From positions 124,371 to 188,370 of the forward strand of contig PLLO01000014.1 of NCBI GenBank assembly GCA_003142255.1: a stretch of 64,000 bases of DNA. The letters are read 5' to 3'. Source of the stretch: Bacteroidales bacterium (lineage in GTDB: Bacteria > Bacteroidota > Bacteroidia > Bacteroidales > VadinHA17). A model generated the notes under the pieces. The model made no database searches, was not told where the DNA came from, and saw nothing but the letters and a program-made list of their open reading frames with translations. Numbering within the stretch: position 1 is the stretch's first letter; each line of letters opens with the position of its first letter. The position numbers and the translations under genes were made by a program. Below are positions 7,904 to 15,338 of this stretch, in pieces.

Positions 7904-9040
7904 TTATGACAGTCGGTTTTTATAATCGTTGTAGTCAAATTCCCTTAATAACCGAAACTTTCCGTCCCTTGTCCAGATGCCGATAGATGGATGCTGTACG
8001 CCATTGAATGTCGTAGTCTTGACCATTGTATAATGGATCATATCGAGGAAGATGATCCTGTCTCCAGGTTTCAGCTCCTGCTCAAAAGACCAGTCACCCA
8101 TTACATCACCGGAGAGGCATGAATTGCCTCCCAGACGGTATACCGGTTTCCCCGGAACAGGGTCAGATGCTCCTATTATCTTTGGTTTATAGGGCATTTC
8201 GAGGCAATCGGGCATATGGGCCGTAAATGATACATCAAGAATTGCCGTATTAATTCCTTTATTGTTTACGATATCTTCAACCGATGAAACCAGTTCACCA
8301 GTCTCCCAGGCAAAAGCGCTTCCAGGCTCAAGGATCACATGAAGCCCGGTTCTCCTGATAAAATCTTTTAAAACCTTTATAAGATGCCCTGAATCATAAT
8401 CTTTTCCTGTTATAAGATGCCCTCCACCCATGTTTATCCACTTTAGCCGGGAAAAAAATCTTCCAAACTTCTCTTCCACAACCTTAAGAACCTTCTCAAG
8501 AGCATGGGAATCGGATTCAAAAAGAACATGAAAATGGAGTCCTTCAATCCCTTCAGGCAAACCTGCTGCGAGATCCCCGGCTGTAACCCCAAGCCTTGAT
8601 CCGGGTGAACATGGATTATAAATACCATGATCGATTTCAGAGAACTCAGGGTTGATCCTCAGTCCGGCCGAAATTTTTCCTGAATGATTTTTCAGAACGC
8701 TGCTGAACTTTTTGTATTGCCGGATCGAATTGAAAGTTACATGCGAGCTGTACTTCAGAATAGAACCAAATTCACTTTCCTTAAATGCAGGTGAATAAGT
8801 ATGAGCCGGGGAGCCGATCTCTTCAAAGCACAGCCTGGCTTCATTAACCGAGCTGGCAGCGGCCCCTGATACATACTCACGCAGGATATCGAATACTCCC
8901 CACATGGCAAATCCCTTGAAGGCAAGGATTATCTCAGCGCCCGATTCATCAGAAACATGTTTGATAAGGGATAGATTCTTCCTGAATCTATCTTCATCAA
9001 TCACATAACAGGAAGATTGTATTTTTGAATAGTCAATCAC
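7904..9040 (-). CDS. nspC: Carboxynorspermidine/carboxyspermidine decarboxylase
   Basis: A 378-residue PLP enzyme of the alanine-racemase-fold decarboxylases. It removes CO2 from carboxy(nor)spermidine to give (nor)spermidine, the last step of the AdoMet-independent polyamine route. The PLP lysine is Lys42 in ILAFKGFAMW; the glycine-rich phosphate loop is in WINMGGGHLI; the ILEPGSAFAWETGELV segment is typical of NspC. The start is GTG at 9040. Its partner dehydrogenase lies 89 bases upstream on the same strand, the usual arrangement, but a palindromic repeat sits between them. The product is more likely spermidine than norspermidine, judging from better known Bacteroidetes; the sequence alone does not decide this. 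Confidence 0.92.
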   Translation of the reverse strand: MIDYSKIQSSCYVIDEDRFRKNLSLIKHVSDESGAEIILAFKGFAMWGVFDILREYVSGAAASSVNEARLCFEEIGSPAHTYSPAFKESEFGSILKYSSHVTFNSIRQYKKFSSVLKNHSGKISAGLRINPEFSEIDHGIYNPCSPGSRLGVTAGDLAAGLPEGIEGLHFHVLFESDSHALEKVLKVVEEKFGRFFSRLKWINMGGGHLITGKDYDSGHLIKVLKDFIRRTGLHVILEPGSAFAWETGELVSSVEDIVNNKGINTAILDVSFTAHMPDCLEMPYKPKIIGASDPVPGKPVYRLGGNSCLSGDVMGDWSFEQELKPGDRIIFLDMIHYTMVKTTTFNGVQHPSIGIWTRDGKFRLLREFDYNDYKNRLS

Positions 9041-9058
9041 TTCAAATAATTATAATTA

Positions 9059-9129
9059 AAACCCACCCCTTCCCCTCCCTGGAGGGGAATTTTGCCTTTG
9101 AGCCATTGCGCCGTTGTACCTCTGCGCCG
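9059..9129. repeat. Palindromic element between the polyamine genes
   Basis: CCCCTCCCTGGAGGGG is a palindrome of the kind recurring at 36712-36742. It is followed by the imperfect tandem GCCATTGCGCCGTTG / CTCTGCGCCGTTAG. It separates nspC from its upstream dehydrogenase. Confidence 0.55.
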
Positions 9130-10323
9130 TTAGAGTTCCAGGTCAACATCATGCAGCTCAACCCATGGAAGGCCTAGCAGGTTCAGCTGTTCCATGAACG
9201 GGTCCGGATCGAATTCCTCGACATTGAAAACACCCGGTTTATTCCAGATTCCCTTCAGGTACATCATTGCTCCGATTGCAACCGGTACACCTGTTGTATA
9301 GCTGACACCCTGCGCTCCGGTTTCAGCATATGCAGCCTCATGGCTGCAGTTATTGTAAATATAGTATGTTTTTACCTTGCCATTTTTAAGTCCTTTAATC
9401 CTGCATCCGATGGAGGTCTGACCCTTGTAGTTTTCTCCAAGTTCGCCCGGATCAGGAAGAACAGCTTTGAGGAATTGTAATGGAATTATCTCTCTTCCGT
9501 CGAACATCACAGGTTCAATTCCTGCCATTCCAATATTCTGAATTACGCGAAGGTGAGTTAAATATTCCTGTCCGAATGTCATCCAGAATCTTGCTCTTTT
9601 CAGTGATGGGAAATTCTTGACAAGCGATTCCAGCTCCTCATGATAGATCAGGTATGATTCCCTGGGACCGATTTCAGGATAGTTCAAAGGTTTATGTATT
9701 TCGTGAGGCTTGGTATAGATCCATTTGCCGTTCTCCCAGTATTTTCCTTTTTGGGTTACCTCCCTGATATTTATTTCAGGATTAAAGTTTGTTGCAAACG
9801 GTTTTCCGTGATCTCCGGCATTGCAGTCGACAATATCCAGGTAGTTCAATTCATCAAAATGATGTTTTGCTGCATAGGCAGTAAAAATTGATGTCACTCC
9901 CGGATCAAATCCGCAGCCCAGAATGGCAGTAAGGCCTGCTTTCCTGTATTTTTCCCTGAATGCCCATTGCCAGCTGTATTCATATTTGGCTTCCTCACGC
10001 GGTTCATAGTTAGCAGTATCAAGATAAGATACACCTGTTTCAAGGCATGCATCCATGATATGAATATCCTGGTAAGGCAGGGCAACGTTTACTACCAGGT
10101 CCGGCATATATGATTTGATAAGCTTTACAAGCTGAGGCACCTTATCGGCATCTATCTGTGCAGTCTGGACACGATCTTTCCCTACCTTTTCTGCAATTGC
10201 ATCACATTTCGACTTTGTCCGGCTTGCAAGCAATATCCCGCTGAAGACATCCGGCATGGAAGCCATCTTGCTGATAACGACAGTACTGACTCCTCCTGCT
10301 CCTATTACCAATACTTTTCCCAT
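9130..10323 (-). CDS. Carboxynorspermidine/carboxyspermidine dehydrogenase (saccharopine dehydrogenase family)
   Basis: A 397-residue NAD(P)H-dependent enzyme. It starts with the Rossmann motif VIGAGGVST, and ILGCGFDPGVTS near the middle is typical of the Lys1-like family. It condenses aspartate semialdehyde with putrescine (or diaminopropane) and reduces the imine to carboxyspermidine, which the adjacent nspC product then decarboxylates. Pairing with nspC favours this role over saccharopine reductase in lysine metabolism. Aspartate semialdehyde also draws on the aspartokinase encoded at 20398. The start is ATG 10323; the 224-base gap to the divergent trkH gene holds the promoters. Confidence 0.88.
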   Translation of the reverse strand: MGKVLVIGAGGVSTVVISKMASMPDVFSGILLASRTKSKCDAIAEKVGKDRVQTAQIDADKVPQLVKLIKSYMPDLVVNVALPYQDIHIMDACLETGVSYLDTANYEPREEAKYEYSWQWAFREKYRKAGLTAILGCGFDPGVTSIFTAYAAKHHFDELNYLDIVDCNAGDHGKPFATNFNPEINIREVTQKGKYWENGKWIYTKPHEIHKPLNYPEIGPRESYLIYHEELESLVKNFPSLKRARFWMTFGQEYLTHLRVIQNIGMAGIEPVMFDGREIIPLQFLKAVLPDPGELGENYKGQTSIGCRIKGLKNGKVKTYYIYNNCSHEAAYAETGAQGVSYTTGVPVAIGAMMYLKGIWNKPGVFNVEEFDPDPFMEQLNLLGLPWVELHDVDLEL

Positions 10324-10514
10324 ATAGTAATTGTTTATAATTAATTGAATTTAAGGTTATTGCTAATTATACTAACAGTTTAAAAAGCCACAGATATATA
10401 TTCTTTACCTGATTCAAATATAAGATTTTAAAACGACCATTCATCTGACTTATAACAGTAAAACTTTGTTTCCGGATAAGATTTAACCATGGGTTATTGC
10501 AAACTAAATCTAAT

Positions 10515-10522
10515 TATATTTG
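10515..10522 (+). promoter_or_regulatory. Bacteroidetes -7 box (TATATTTG) before trkH
   Basis: An exact TAnnTTTG match 25 bases before the ATG at 10548. It lies inside the reading frame if translation began at the TTG at 10497, which argues for the ATG start. Confidence 0.5.
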
Positions 10523-10547
10523 TACCCTGAATTTCCGTGAGCGAACA

Positions 10548-11993
10548 ATGAAGCTTATCAATCCACCGGTAATACTCAGGATTCTGAGCACTATACTACT
10601 GATCGAGACGATCTCATTCTTAGCCTGTCTGCCAGTATCCCTCATATATAAGGAACCTCTTTATCCCTTTATCTGGTCTTCTGTTATTTGCGCTCTGTTT
10701 TGCCTGATCCTAAGGCTAATCAGCGAGAATGCCGATATGGATAAGATAAGCAACCGCGACGGATACCTGGTTGTAACCCTGTCGTGGGTCACTTTATCGG
10801 TTATGGGTGCCCTGCCATATATTATCAGTGGAACAATACCATCATTCATTAATGCTTTTTTTGAATCTTCTTCTGGATTTACTACTACAGGATCATCAAT
10901 TCTGACTGATGTTGAGATCATGCCCTATTCCATCCTCTTCTGGAGGAGTTTCACCCACTGGATAGGAGGCATAGGTATAATCATGCTGGTTGTAATCATC
11001 CTGCCGACTTTAAGGATTTCGGGTTACCAGCTCTTCAGCCTTGAATCATCGCTGAAGGAAAAGATCCAACCCAAGACCAAGGCAGTGGCTTACAGGATCG
11101 GAATAATTTATATCGGGCTGACTATTGCTGAGATAATATTATTGTCGATGGGCGATATGACGCTGTTTGACAGCATCTGCCATTCATTCGGGACAATCGC
11201 GACCGGAGGTTTCTCTACAAAGAACAACAGTCTACAGTACTATTCATCCTACAGCCAGTATATCGTCATGATATTCATGTTCCTCGCAGGAGTCAGTTTT
11301 CTGATTTACTATTATATCGGCAAGCTTAATTTCAAGAAAGTAAGACAGAACGAGGAGCTTTGGTTTTACATATCAGTGGCCTTCGTTGCAGGGTCCCTTG
11401 CAACTATTATTCTGCTTGCCCATTCCGGACGCAGCTTTGAAGTGGCTTTCAGGGAGGGTTTTTTCCAGGTAATATCGATAATGACCTGTACTGGTTTTAC
11501 ATCAGCCAATTACCTCTTCTGGCCAATGGCCGGCTTGCTTCTGATTTTTGTCGTGATGTTCTCCGGAGGAAGCACCGGTTCTACCAGCGGCGGTATAAAA
11601 ATGGCAAGGCACCTTATTGTTTTGAAGAATATCAAAAGTGTTTTTGTCAGGCTTAATCACCCAAACGCACTCGCTCCAATAAAGCTCAACGGCAAGGTTG
11701 TAAGTGAAAGTACAAATAATTCAATTCTATCCTTCGTAATATTATATCTGTTCCTCTTTATCATCGGCACTGTGGTTGTTGTGGCCACCGGAGTAGATCC
11801 GGTCACCTCTGCCAGCTCTGTTGCCACCTGCATGGCAGGAATAGGTCCCGGACTTGGCCAGGTTGGTCCGATGGGCAATTTTGCACACTTGCCTGAAATA
11901 GCCAAGGTAGTTCTCAGCATGCTAATGATTATCGGCAGGCTTGAGATAATTACGGTATTCACTCTCTTTTCAAAATCGTTCTGGAAGCTGTAA
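10548..11993 (+). CDS. trkH: TrkH-family potassium uptake channel subunit
   Basis: A 481-residue polytopic inner-membrane protein of the Trk/Ktr/HKT superfamily that conducts K+. Four pore-loop segments are visible: SSGFTTTGSS, TIATGGFSTK, MTCTGFTSAN and ATCMAGIGPG, each with the expected filter glycine, plus the GGSTGSTSGGIKMAR stretch that follows the third pore region. The open frame begins at TTG 10497, but that start would overlap the -7 box; ATG 10548 gives MKLINPPVIL, a normal TrkH beginning. The regulatory partner TrkA is not in the window. The gene is divergent from the polyamine dehydrogenase. Confidence 0.9.
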   Translation: MKLINPPVILRILSTILLIETISFLACLPVSLIYKEPLYPFIWSSVICALFCLILRLISENADMDKISNRDGYLVVTLSWVTLSVMGALPYIISGTIPSFINAFFESSSGFTTTGSSILTDVEIMPYSILFWRSFTHWIGGIGIIMLVVIILPTLRISGYQLFSLESSLKEKIQPKTKAVAYRIGIIYIGLTIAEIILLSMGDMTLFDSICHSFGTIATGGFSTKNNSLQYYSSYSQYIVMIFMFLAGVSFLIYYYIGKLNFKKVRQNEELWFYISVAFVAGSLATIILLAHSGRSFEVAFREGFFQVISIMTCTGFTSANYLFWPMAGLLLIFVVMFSGGSTGSTSGGIKMARHLIVLKNIKSVFVRLNHPNALAPIKLNGKVVSESTNNSILSFVILYLFLFIIGTVVVVATGVDPVTSASSVATCMAGIGPGLGQVGPMGNFAHLPEIAKVVLSMLMIIGRLEIITVFTLFSKSFWKL

Positions 11994-11995
11994 AA

Positions 11996-12138
11996 CCCCC
12001 GCTGCTTCGCAGCACCCCCTGAAGGGGGTTTTATCACAACACACAATTAAAGTTTGTAAATAGGATTAGCCCCCCTTTAGGGGGGATGGGGGGGCGAAAC
12101 ATAGGGCTAGCCCCCCTTTAGGGGGGAATGGGGGGTCA
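11996..12138. repeat. Cluster of palindromic repeats between trkH and the MurU-like gene
   Basis: Three elements: CCCCCTGAAGGGGG after a GCTGCTTCGCAGC hairpin (11996-12030), then two copies of CCCCCCTTTAGGGGGG (12070-12086 and 12111-12127). The last copy runs into the nucleotidyltransferase gene and encodes its final residues. Confidence 0.7.
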
Positions 12139-12844
12139 GGAGTTCCCTTGCCTCTTCAAATATTTCCGGAGTTCCGACATTGAACCAGTACCCGTCATTA
12201 TGCAGAAGGGTATGGATCTTATGGTCAGTAGCAAGCTGAAGGTAGAGAGCAGTCATAGAGTAAACTCCTTCGCTCATATAATTAAAAATATCAGGATTGA
12301 TAATATGGATGCTTGAGAAAGCTATTTTGCCAAGTTTTTCATCCTCTTCGCCTGCAACTATTCTCTCACCCGTCGATATGTTGCACCATCCTCTCAGGAT
12401 ACCATCACGATTGACCAGGAAATATCTTTTGCCCTCACGATCCCTCACTGCCAGGGTTGCAAGACCCTTCTTTTCATTATGCATTGCCAGAAGATTTGCA
12501 ATAGGAAAATCTGTAATGATATCAGCATTATAAAGAAGGAATGGTTCTCTGTCAAAAAAATCTTTTGCTTTGTAAAGGCCTCCCCCGGTTTCAAGAAGCA
12601 TCTCCCTTTCATCGGAAACCGTAACCCGGAATCTCATCCTATTCAGCCTGACAATTTCCTCTTCCACCATATCTGCAAAATGGTGAATATTGACAATAAT
12701 GTCTTCAAACCCTGCTGCCGTACACTTTTCGACAGCAATCCGGAGCAGGCTCTTCCCGTTTATATCCAGGAGAACTTTTGGGATGGAATCAGTTATCTTT
12801 CCCATCCTCGTGCCTTTACCTGCTGCAAGGATCATTGCTTTCAT
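12107..12844 (-). CDS. Sugar-1-phosphate nucleotidyltransferase, MurU-like
   Basis: A 245-residue NTP transferase with the N-terminal signature MKAMILAAGKGTRMGKIT, then SIPKVLLDINGKSL, and the metal-binding LLYNADIITD. MurU makes UDP-MurNAc from MurNAc-1-phosphate in cell-wall recycling. The assignment rests mainly on the gene lying 9 bases after an AmgK-like kinase, the known partner. Other hexose-1-phosphate uridylyltransferases have the same motifs, so the substrate is inferred. The last residues, PHSPLKGG, and the stop codon are encoded by a dispersed palindrome, so the C-terminal tail looks acquired. Confidence 0.75.
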   Translation of the reverse strand: MKAMILAAGKGTRMGKITDSIPKVLLDINGKSLLRIAVEKCTAAGFEDIIVNIHHFADMVEEEIVRLNRMRFRVTVSDEREMLLETGGGLYKAKDFFDREPFLLYNADIITDFPIANLLAMHNEKKGLATLAVRDREGKRYFLVNRDGILRGWCNISTGERIVAGEEDEKLGKIAFSSIHIINPDIFNYMSEGVYSMTALYLQLATDHKIHTLLHNDGYWFNVGTPEIFEEARELLTPHSPLKGG

Positions 12845-12853
12845 AGCCTGATA

Positions 12854-13912
12854 TTACTTTTCAGATTTTGACAACTGCCTGTATTTTTCCGTTCCCGGCA
12901 CCAGCCTGACTACCTGGTATAATTCATGGAGATCAAGAAGTTTTTCGGTTTTTTCAATCACTACCAGCAGCAATTTCAAACCAGGAACAATACTATCGGT
13001 AAAGGTGGGCTTGTTTTCATACAATCCCCTGAACCCGAATGCACCCAATGCCTGCATGAGTCTTATCATCGAGAAACCGTTGTAATGACCGGTGAACATT
13101 GTTTTATTAGTTCCGGTGACAGAACAGAACCTTTCGCAATAATAATCAAACAGTTCATCCCTGGTCGCCTGAAGCATCGGCACCTTGGCATCAAACAGCA
13201 ATGAAGCAATATCATACTGGGCAGCACCCTTCCTGCCTCCCTGGTAATCTATAAACCATGGATCGCCGCCACCGATCATAATATTTGCTGACTGAAAATC
13301 CCTGTAGAGAAAAAAGTCCTGTCCGGCTTCAAGAAGATAATCAGCCAGCAGGTTGAAGTCATGCTCAAGGCGCCGCTCATTGAAAGGTATACCGAGAAGC
13401 TTGAGAAGCATGTACTTGAAGTAATTCATATCCCACATCATCGACTGACGGTCAAAGCTTCTGTGAGGATAGCAGAGATCGAGGTTTAATCCTTCAATAC
13501 CCTTTGTCTGGAAAAGTATCAGGTTATCTAGTATTTTATGATATAGCTTCTGAGTATCCTTGTCGAAACGGATATCTGCCGGCTTATTACGCAACCACGT
13601 AAACAGGTTGATATCGCCAAGGTCGGACTGGAAATAAATATTCTTTTCGCGCAGGTAGCCATAAATCTCAGGAACAGGGAGATGTTTCCCGAAGAAGTGC
13701 CTCGAAAACCCGACAAATGCATCGTTCTCCTCGGGAACAGGATTAAATGTACAAATTACACTTCTTCCCGGAGATGTCACCCTGAAGTACTTCCTGTCGG
13801 AACCTGACTGCGGTAGTTGTACTATGTTTATGGTGTCATTCCCGAATATTTCCCGGTACGCACTTTTTATTATATTGATTTCATCCATATTTATCCTTAG
13901 CTTCTTTATCAT
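12854..13912 (-). CDS. Aminoglycoside-phosphotransferase-fold sugar kinase, AmgK-like
   Basis: A 352-residue APH-fold kinase. The catalytic loop reads FLYRDFQSANIM, keeping Asp and Asn, but with Tyr where many members have His; the metal-binding Asp is in WFIDYQGG. AmgK phosphorylates MurNAc and GlcNAc at the anomeric position, feeding MurU. The gene sits directly upstream of the MurU-like gene with a 9-base gap, and downstream of a NagX-like gene in the same orientation, which supports a peptidoglycan-sugar recycling role. A start at ATG 13888 (MDEINIIKSA) is equally possible. Without the neighbour the substrate would be unknown. Confidence 0.72.
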   Translation of the reverse strand: MIKKLRINMDEINIIKSAYREIFGNDTINIVQLPQSGSDRKYFRVTSPGRSVICTFNPVPEENDAFVGFSRHFFGKHLPVPEIYGYLREKNIYFQSDLGDINLFTWLRNKPADIRFDKDTQKLYHKILDNLILFQTKGIEGLNLDLCYPHRSFDRQSMMWDMNYFKYMLLKLLGIPFNERRLEHDFNLLADYLLEAGQDFFLYRDFQSANIMIGGGDPWFIDYQGGRKGAAQYDIASLLFDAKVPMLQATRDELFDYYCERFCSVTGTNKTMFTGHYNGFSMIRLMQALGAFGFRGLYENKPTFTDSIVPGLKLLLVVIEKTEKLLDLHELYQVVRLVPGTEKYRQLSKSEK

Positions 13913-14010
13913 TTACCCCCATCCTGCCCTTCCCCCACGGGGGAAGGATTTGCTTTTGCTTTTCCCCTTGAGTTACTTTTGTCTTGTGACTTTTGTCTTT
14001 TATCTTACCC
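13913..14010. repeat. Palindrome plus AAAAG-type repeat between AmgK-like and NagX-like genes
   Basis: CCTTCCCCCACGGGGGAAGG (13927-13948) is a near-perfect palindrome. From about 13950 to 14007 the AAAAG-type repeat runs in the opposite orientation (TTACTTTTGTCTTGTGACTT and TTTTGTCTTTTATCTT). It fills the gap between the two genes. Confidence 0.6.
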
Positions 14011-15120
14011 CTAAAATCTGATCATAATCTTCTTCCTGTACAGTATAAGGGCCACCCCCCATATTATAAGCATCTGAACCAGTGCGAACATCAGGCTTCC
14101 GTTAATGTTCCCTGCAATATTGACACATACTTTCTCATAGAACCATTCGTACAGGCTCATTTTCATGGCACCAACCGGCACTTTTACAAATAACAGCATC
14201 TCCGTCCATACTCCGGCAAGGAAATAGGAAAAAAGTGCATTTGTCCCAAAAACTGAGAAGAAGGCTCCCCATGCTTTAAACTTTAGAACATCTGCAATCA
14301 GGTAAACCAAGGCAAGGGCTCCCGTTGCAATTCCTGCCGTATAAAGGACATATGAGCTGGTCCACAATGGCTTATTAATCGGGAAAACCATGCTCCATAG
14401 CAGGCCAAGACCGGTTGCGGCAGCACCTGTAAAAATAAGCTTCAGGACCGTGGGTCCGTTGGCTGAACCTTTGCCGACTATCTCACCAATATAATAACCT
14501 GTTATAACCGTGGCCGCCGCAGGAAGGGTGCTCAGCAATCCTTCCGGATCGAACGGGATGCCGAATCCAGTATACATGTGTTTGCTGCCGAGGATTGCCA
14601 GGTCGACCTTGCGAACCAGGTTTCCGCTCAGGCTGAAGGGATCCGAACCACCCAGAAAAGCCATCAATGCCCAGTATACCAGAAGTATCACAGCAATAAC
14701 TATCCAAAGGTAATCCCGCTTTATAGCCAGGCATATTATCGAGCTTATGAGATACGCAAGGGCGATGCGCTGAAGTACTCCCATGATCCTGAGTGTCGAA
14801 TAATCCATTTTGAAATAGGGGAATATTGCCAGGAATAATCCCAGGATAAAGATTGTGGCTGTTCTCCTGATAATCCTCCATACAGATCCTCCGGTCAGCT
14901 CATGGCTGTAATTCTTCATCGAATACCACATTGAAATCCCGACTATGAAAAGGAAGAAAGGGAAGACGAGATCTGTCGGAGTACAGCCGTTCCATGAAGA
15001 ATGCCTTAAAATCGGATATACATGGTCCCAGCTTCCTGGTGTATTTACAATTATCATAAATGCCACTGTCATGCCCCTCAGAATATCAAGAGAAACCAAC
15101 CTTGAACTGCTCTTTGCCAT
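14011..15120 (-). CDS. NagX/HGSNAT-like multispanning membrane acyltransferase family protein (COG4299)
   Basis: A 369-residue membrane protein with about 10-11 hydrophobic segments. The N-terminus has the family signature RLVSLDILRGMTVAFMI, then NTPGSWDHVYP and CTPTDLVFPFFLFIVGISM. It belongs with heparan-alpha-glucosaminide N-acetyltransferase-like proteins, called NagX in bacteria, often linked to N-acetylglucosamine metabolism. Its place beside AmgK-like, MurU-like and a GH3 enzyme suggests transport or acetylation of amino sugars from the cell wall. No activity can be assigned from sequence. It is divergent from the GH3/beta-lactamase gene across 218 bases. Confidence 0.8.
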   Translation of the reverse strand: MAKSSSRLVSLDILRGMTVAFMIIVNTPGSWDHVYPILRHSSWNGCTPTDLVFPFFLFIVGISMWYSMKNYSHELTGGSVWRIIRRTATIFILGLFLAIFPYFKMDYSTLRIMGVLQRIALAYLISSIICLAIKRDYLWIVIAVILLVYWALMAFLGGSDPFSLSGNLVRKVDLAILGSKHMYTGFGIPFDPEGLLSTLPAAATVITGYYIGEIVGKGSANGPTVLKLIFTGAAATGLGLLWSMVFPINKPLWTSSYVLYTAGIATGALALVYLIADVLKFKAWGAFFSVFGTNALFSYFLAGVWTEMLLFVKVPVGAMKMSLYEWFYEKVCVNIAGNINGSLMFALVQMLIIWGVALILYRKKIMIRF

Positions 15121-15177
15121 TATGCCAGGTTAAATATGAGCAGTAAAAATAACAAATTACGACGATTTAGTATTGTG

Positions 15178-15248
15178 TCCACCCCCTTTCCCGTCCCGCC
15201 GAAGCGGGAGGCTTAACTTGTTCTCCGTCCACCGTGGGTGAAGGTGTA
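15178..15248. repeat. GC-rich palindromic element between divergent genes
   Basis: Contains TCCCGCCGAAGCGGGA and the CACCC/GGGTG arms around CCTTTCCCG. It is related to the element at 52048-52146, which has GCCCCGCTTCGGCGGGG. No promoter was resolved here. Confidence 0.5.
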
Positions 15249-15338
15249 CGATCCACATAACATATATAACCTGTAAGATGAAATATTTCTTACTTTTGAC
15301 TAACATGAGAAATCTGTAATTACAAAGAAGAACACTCC

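Noticed and set aside
10497-10547. Upstream TTG start for trkH
   Set aside because: It would place the -7 promoter box inside the coding sequence, and the added residues do not fit the family.
12479-12871. 130-residue plus-strand frame
   Set aside because: Antisense to the MurU-like gene, with no recognisable motifs and Cys/His-rich shadow composition.
14483-14881. 132-residue minus-strand frame
   Set aside because: Another frame of the NagX-like gene; polar and unstructured, no start context.
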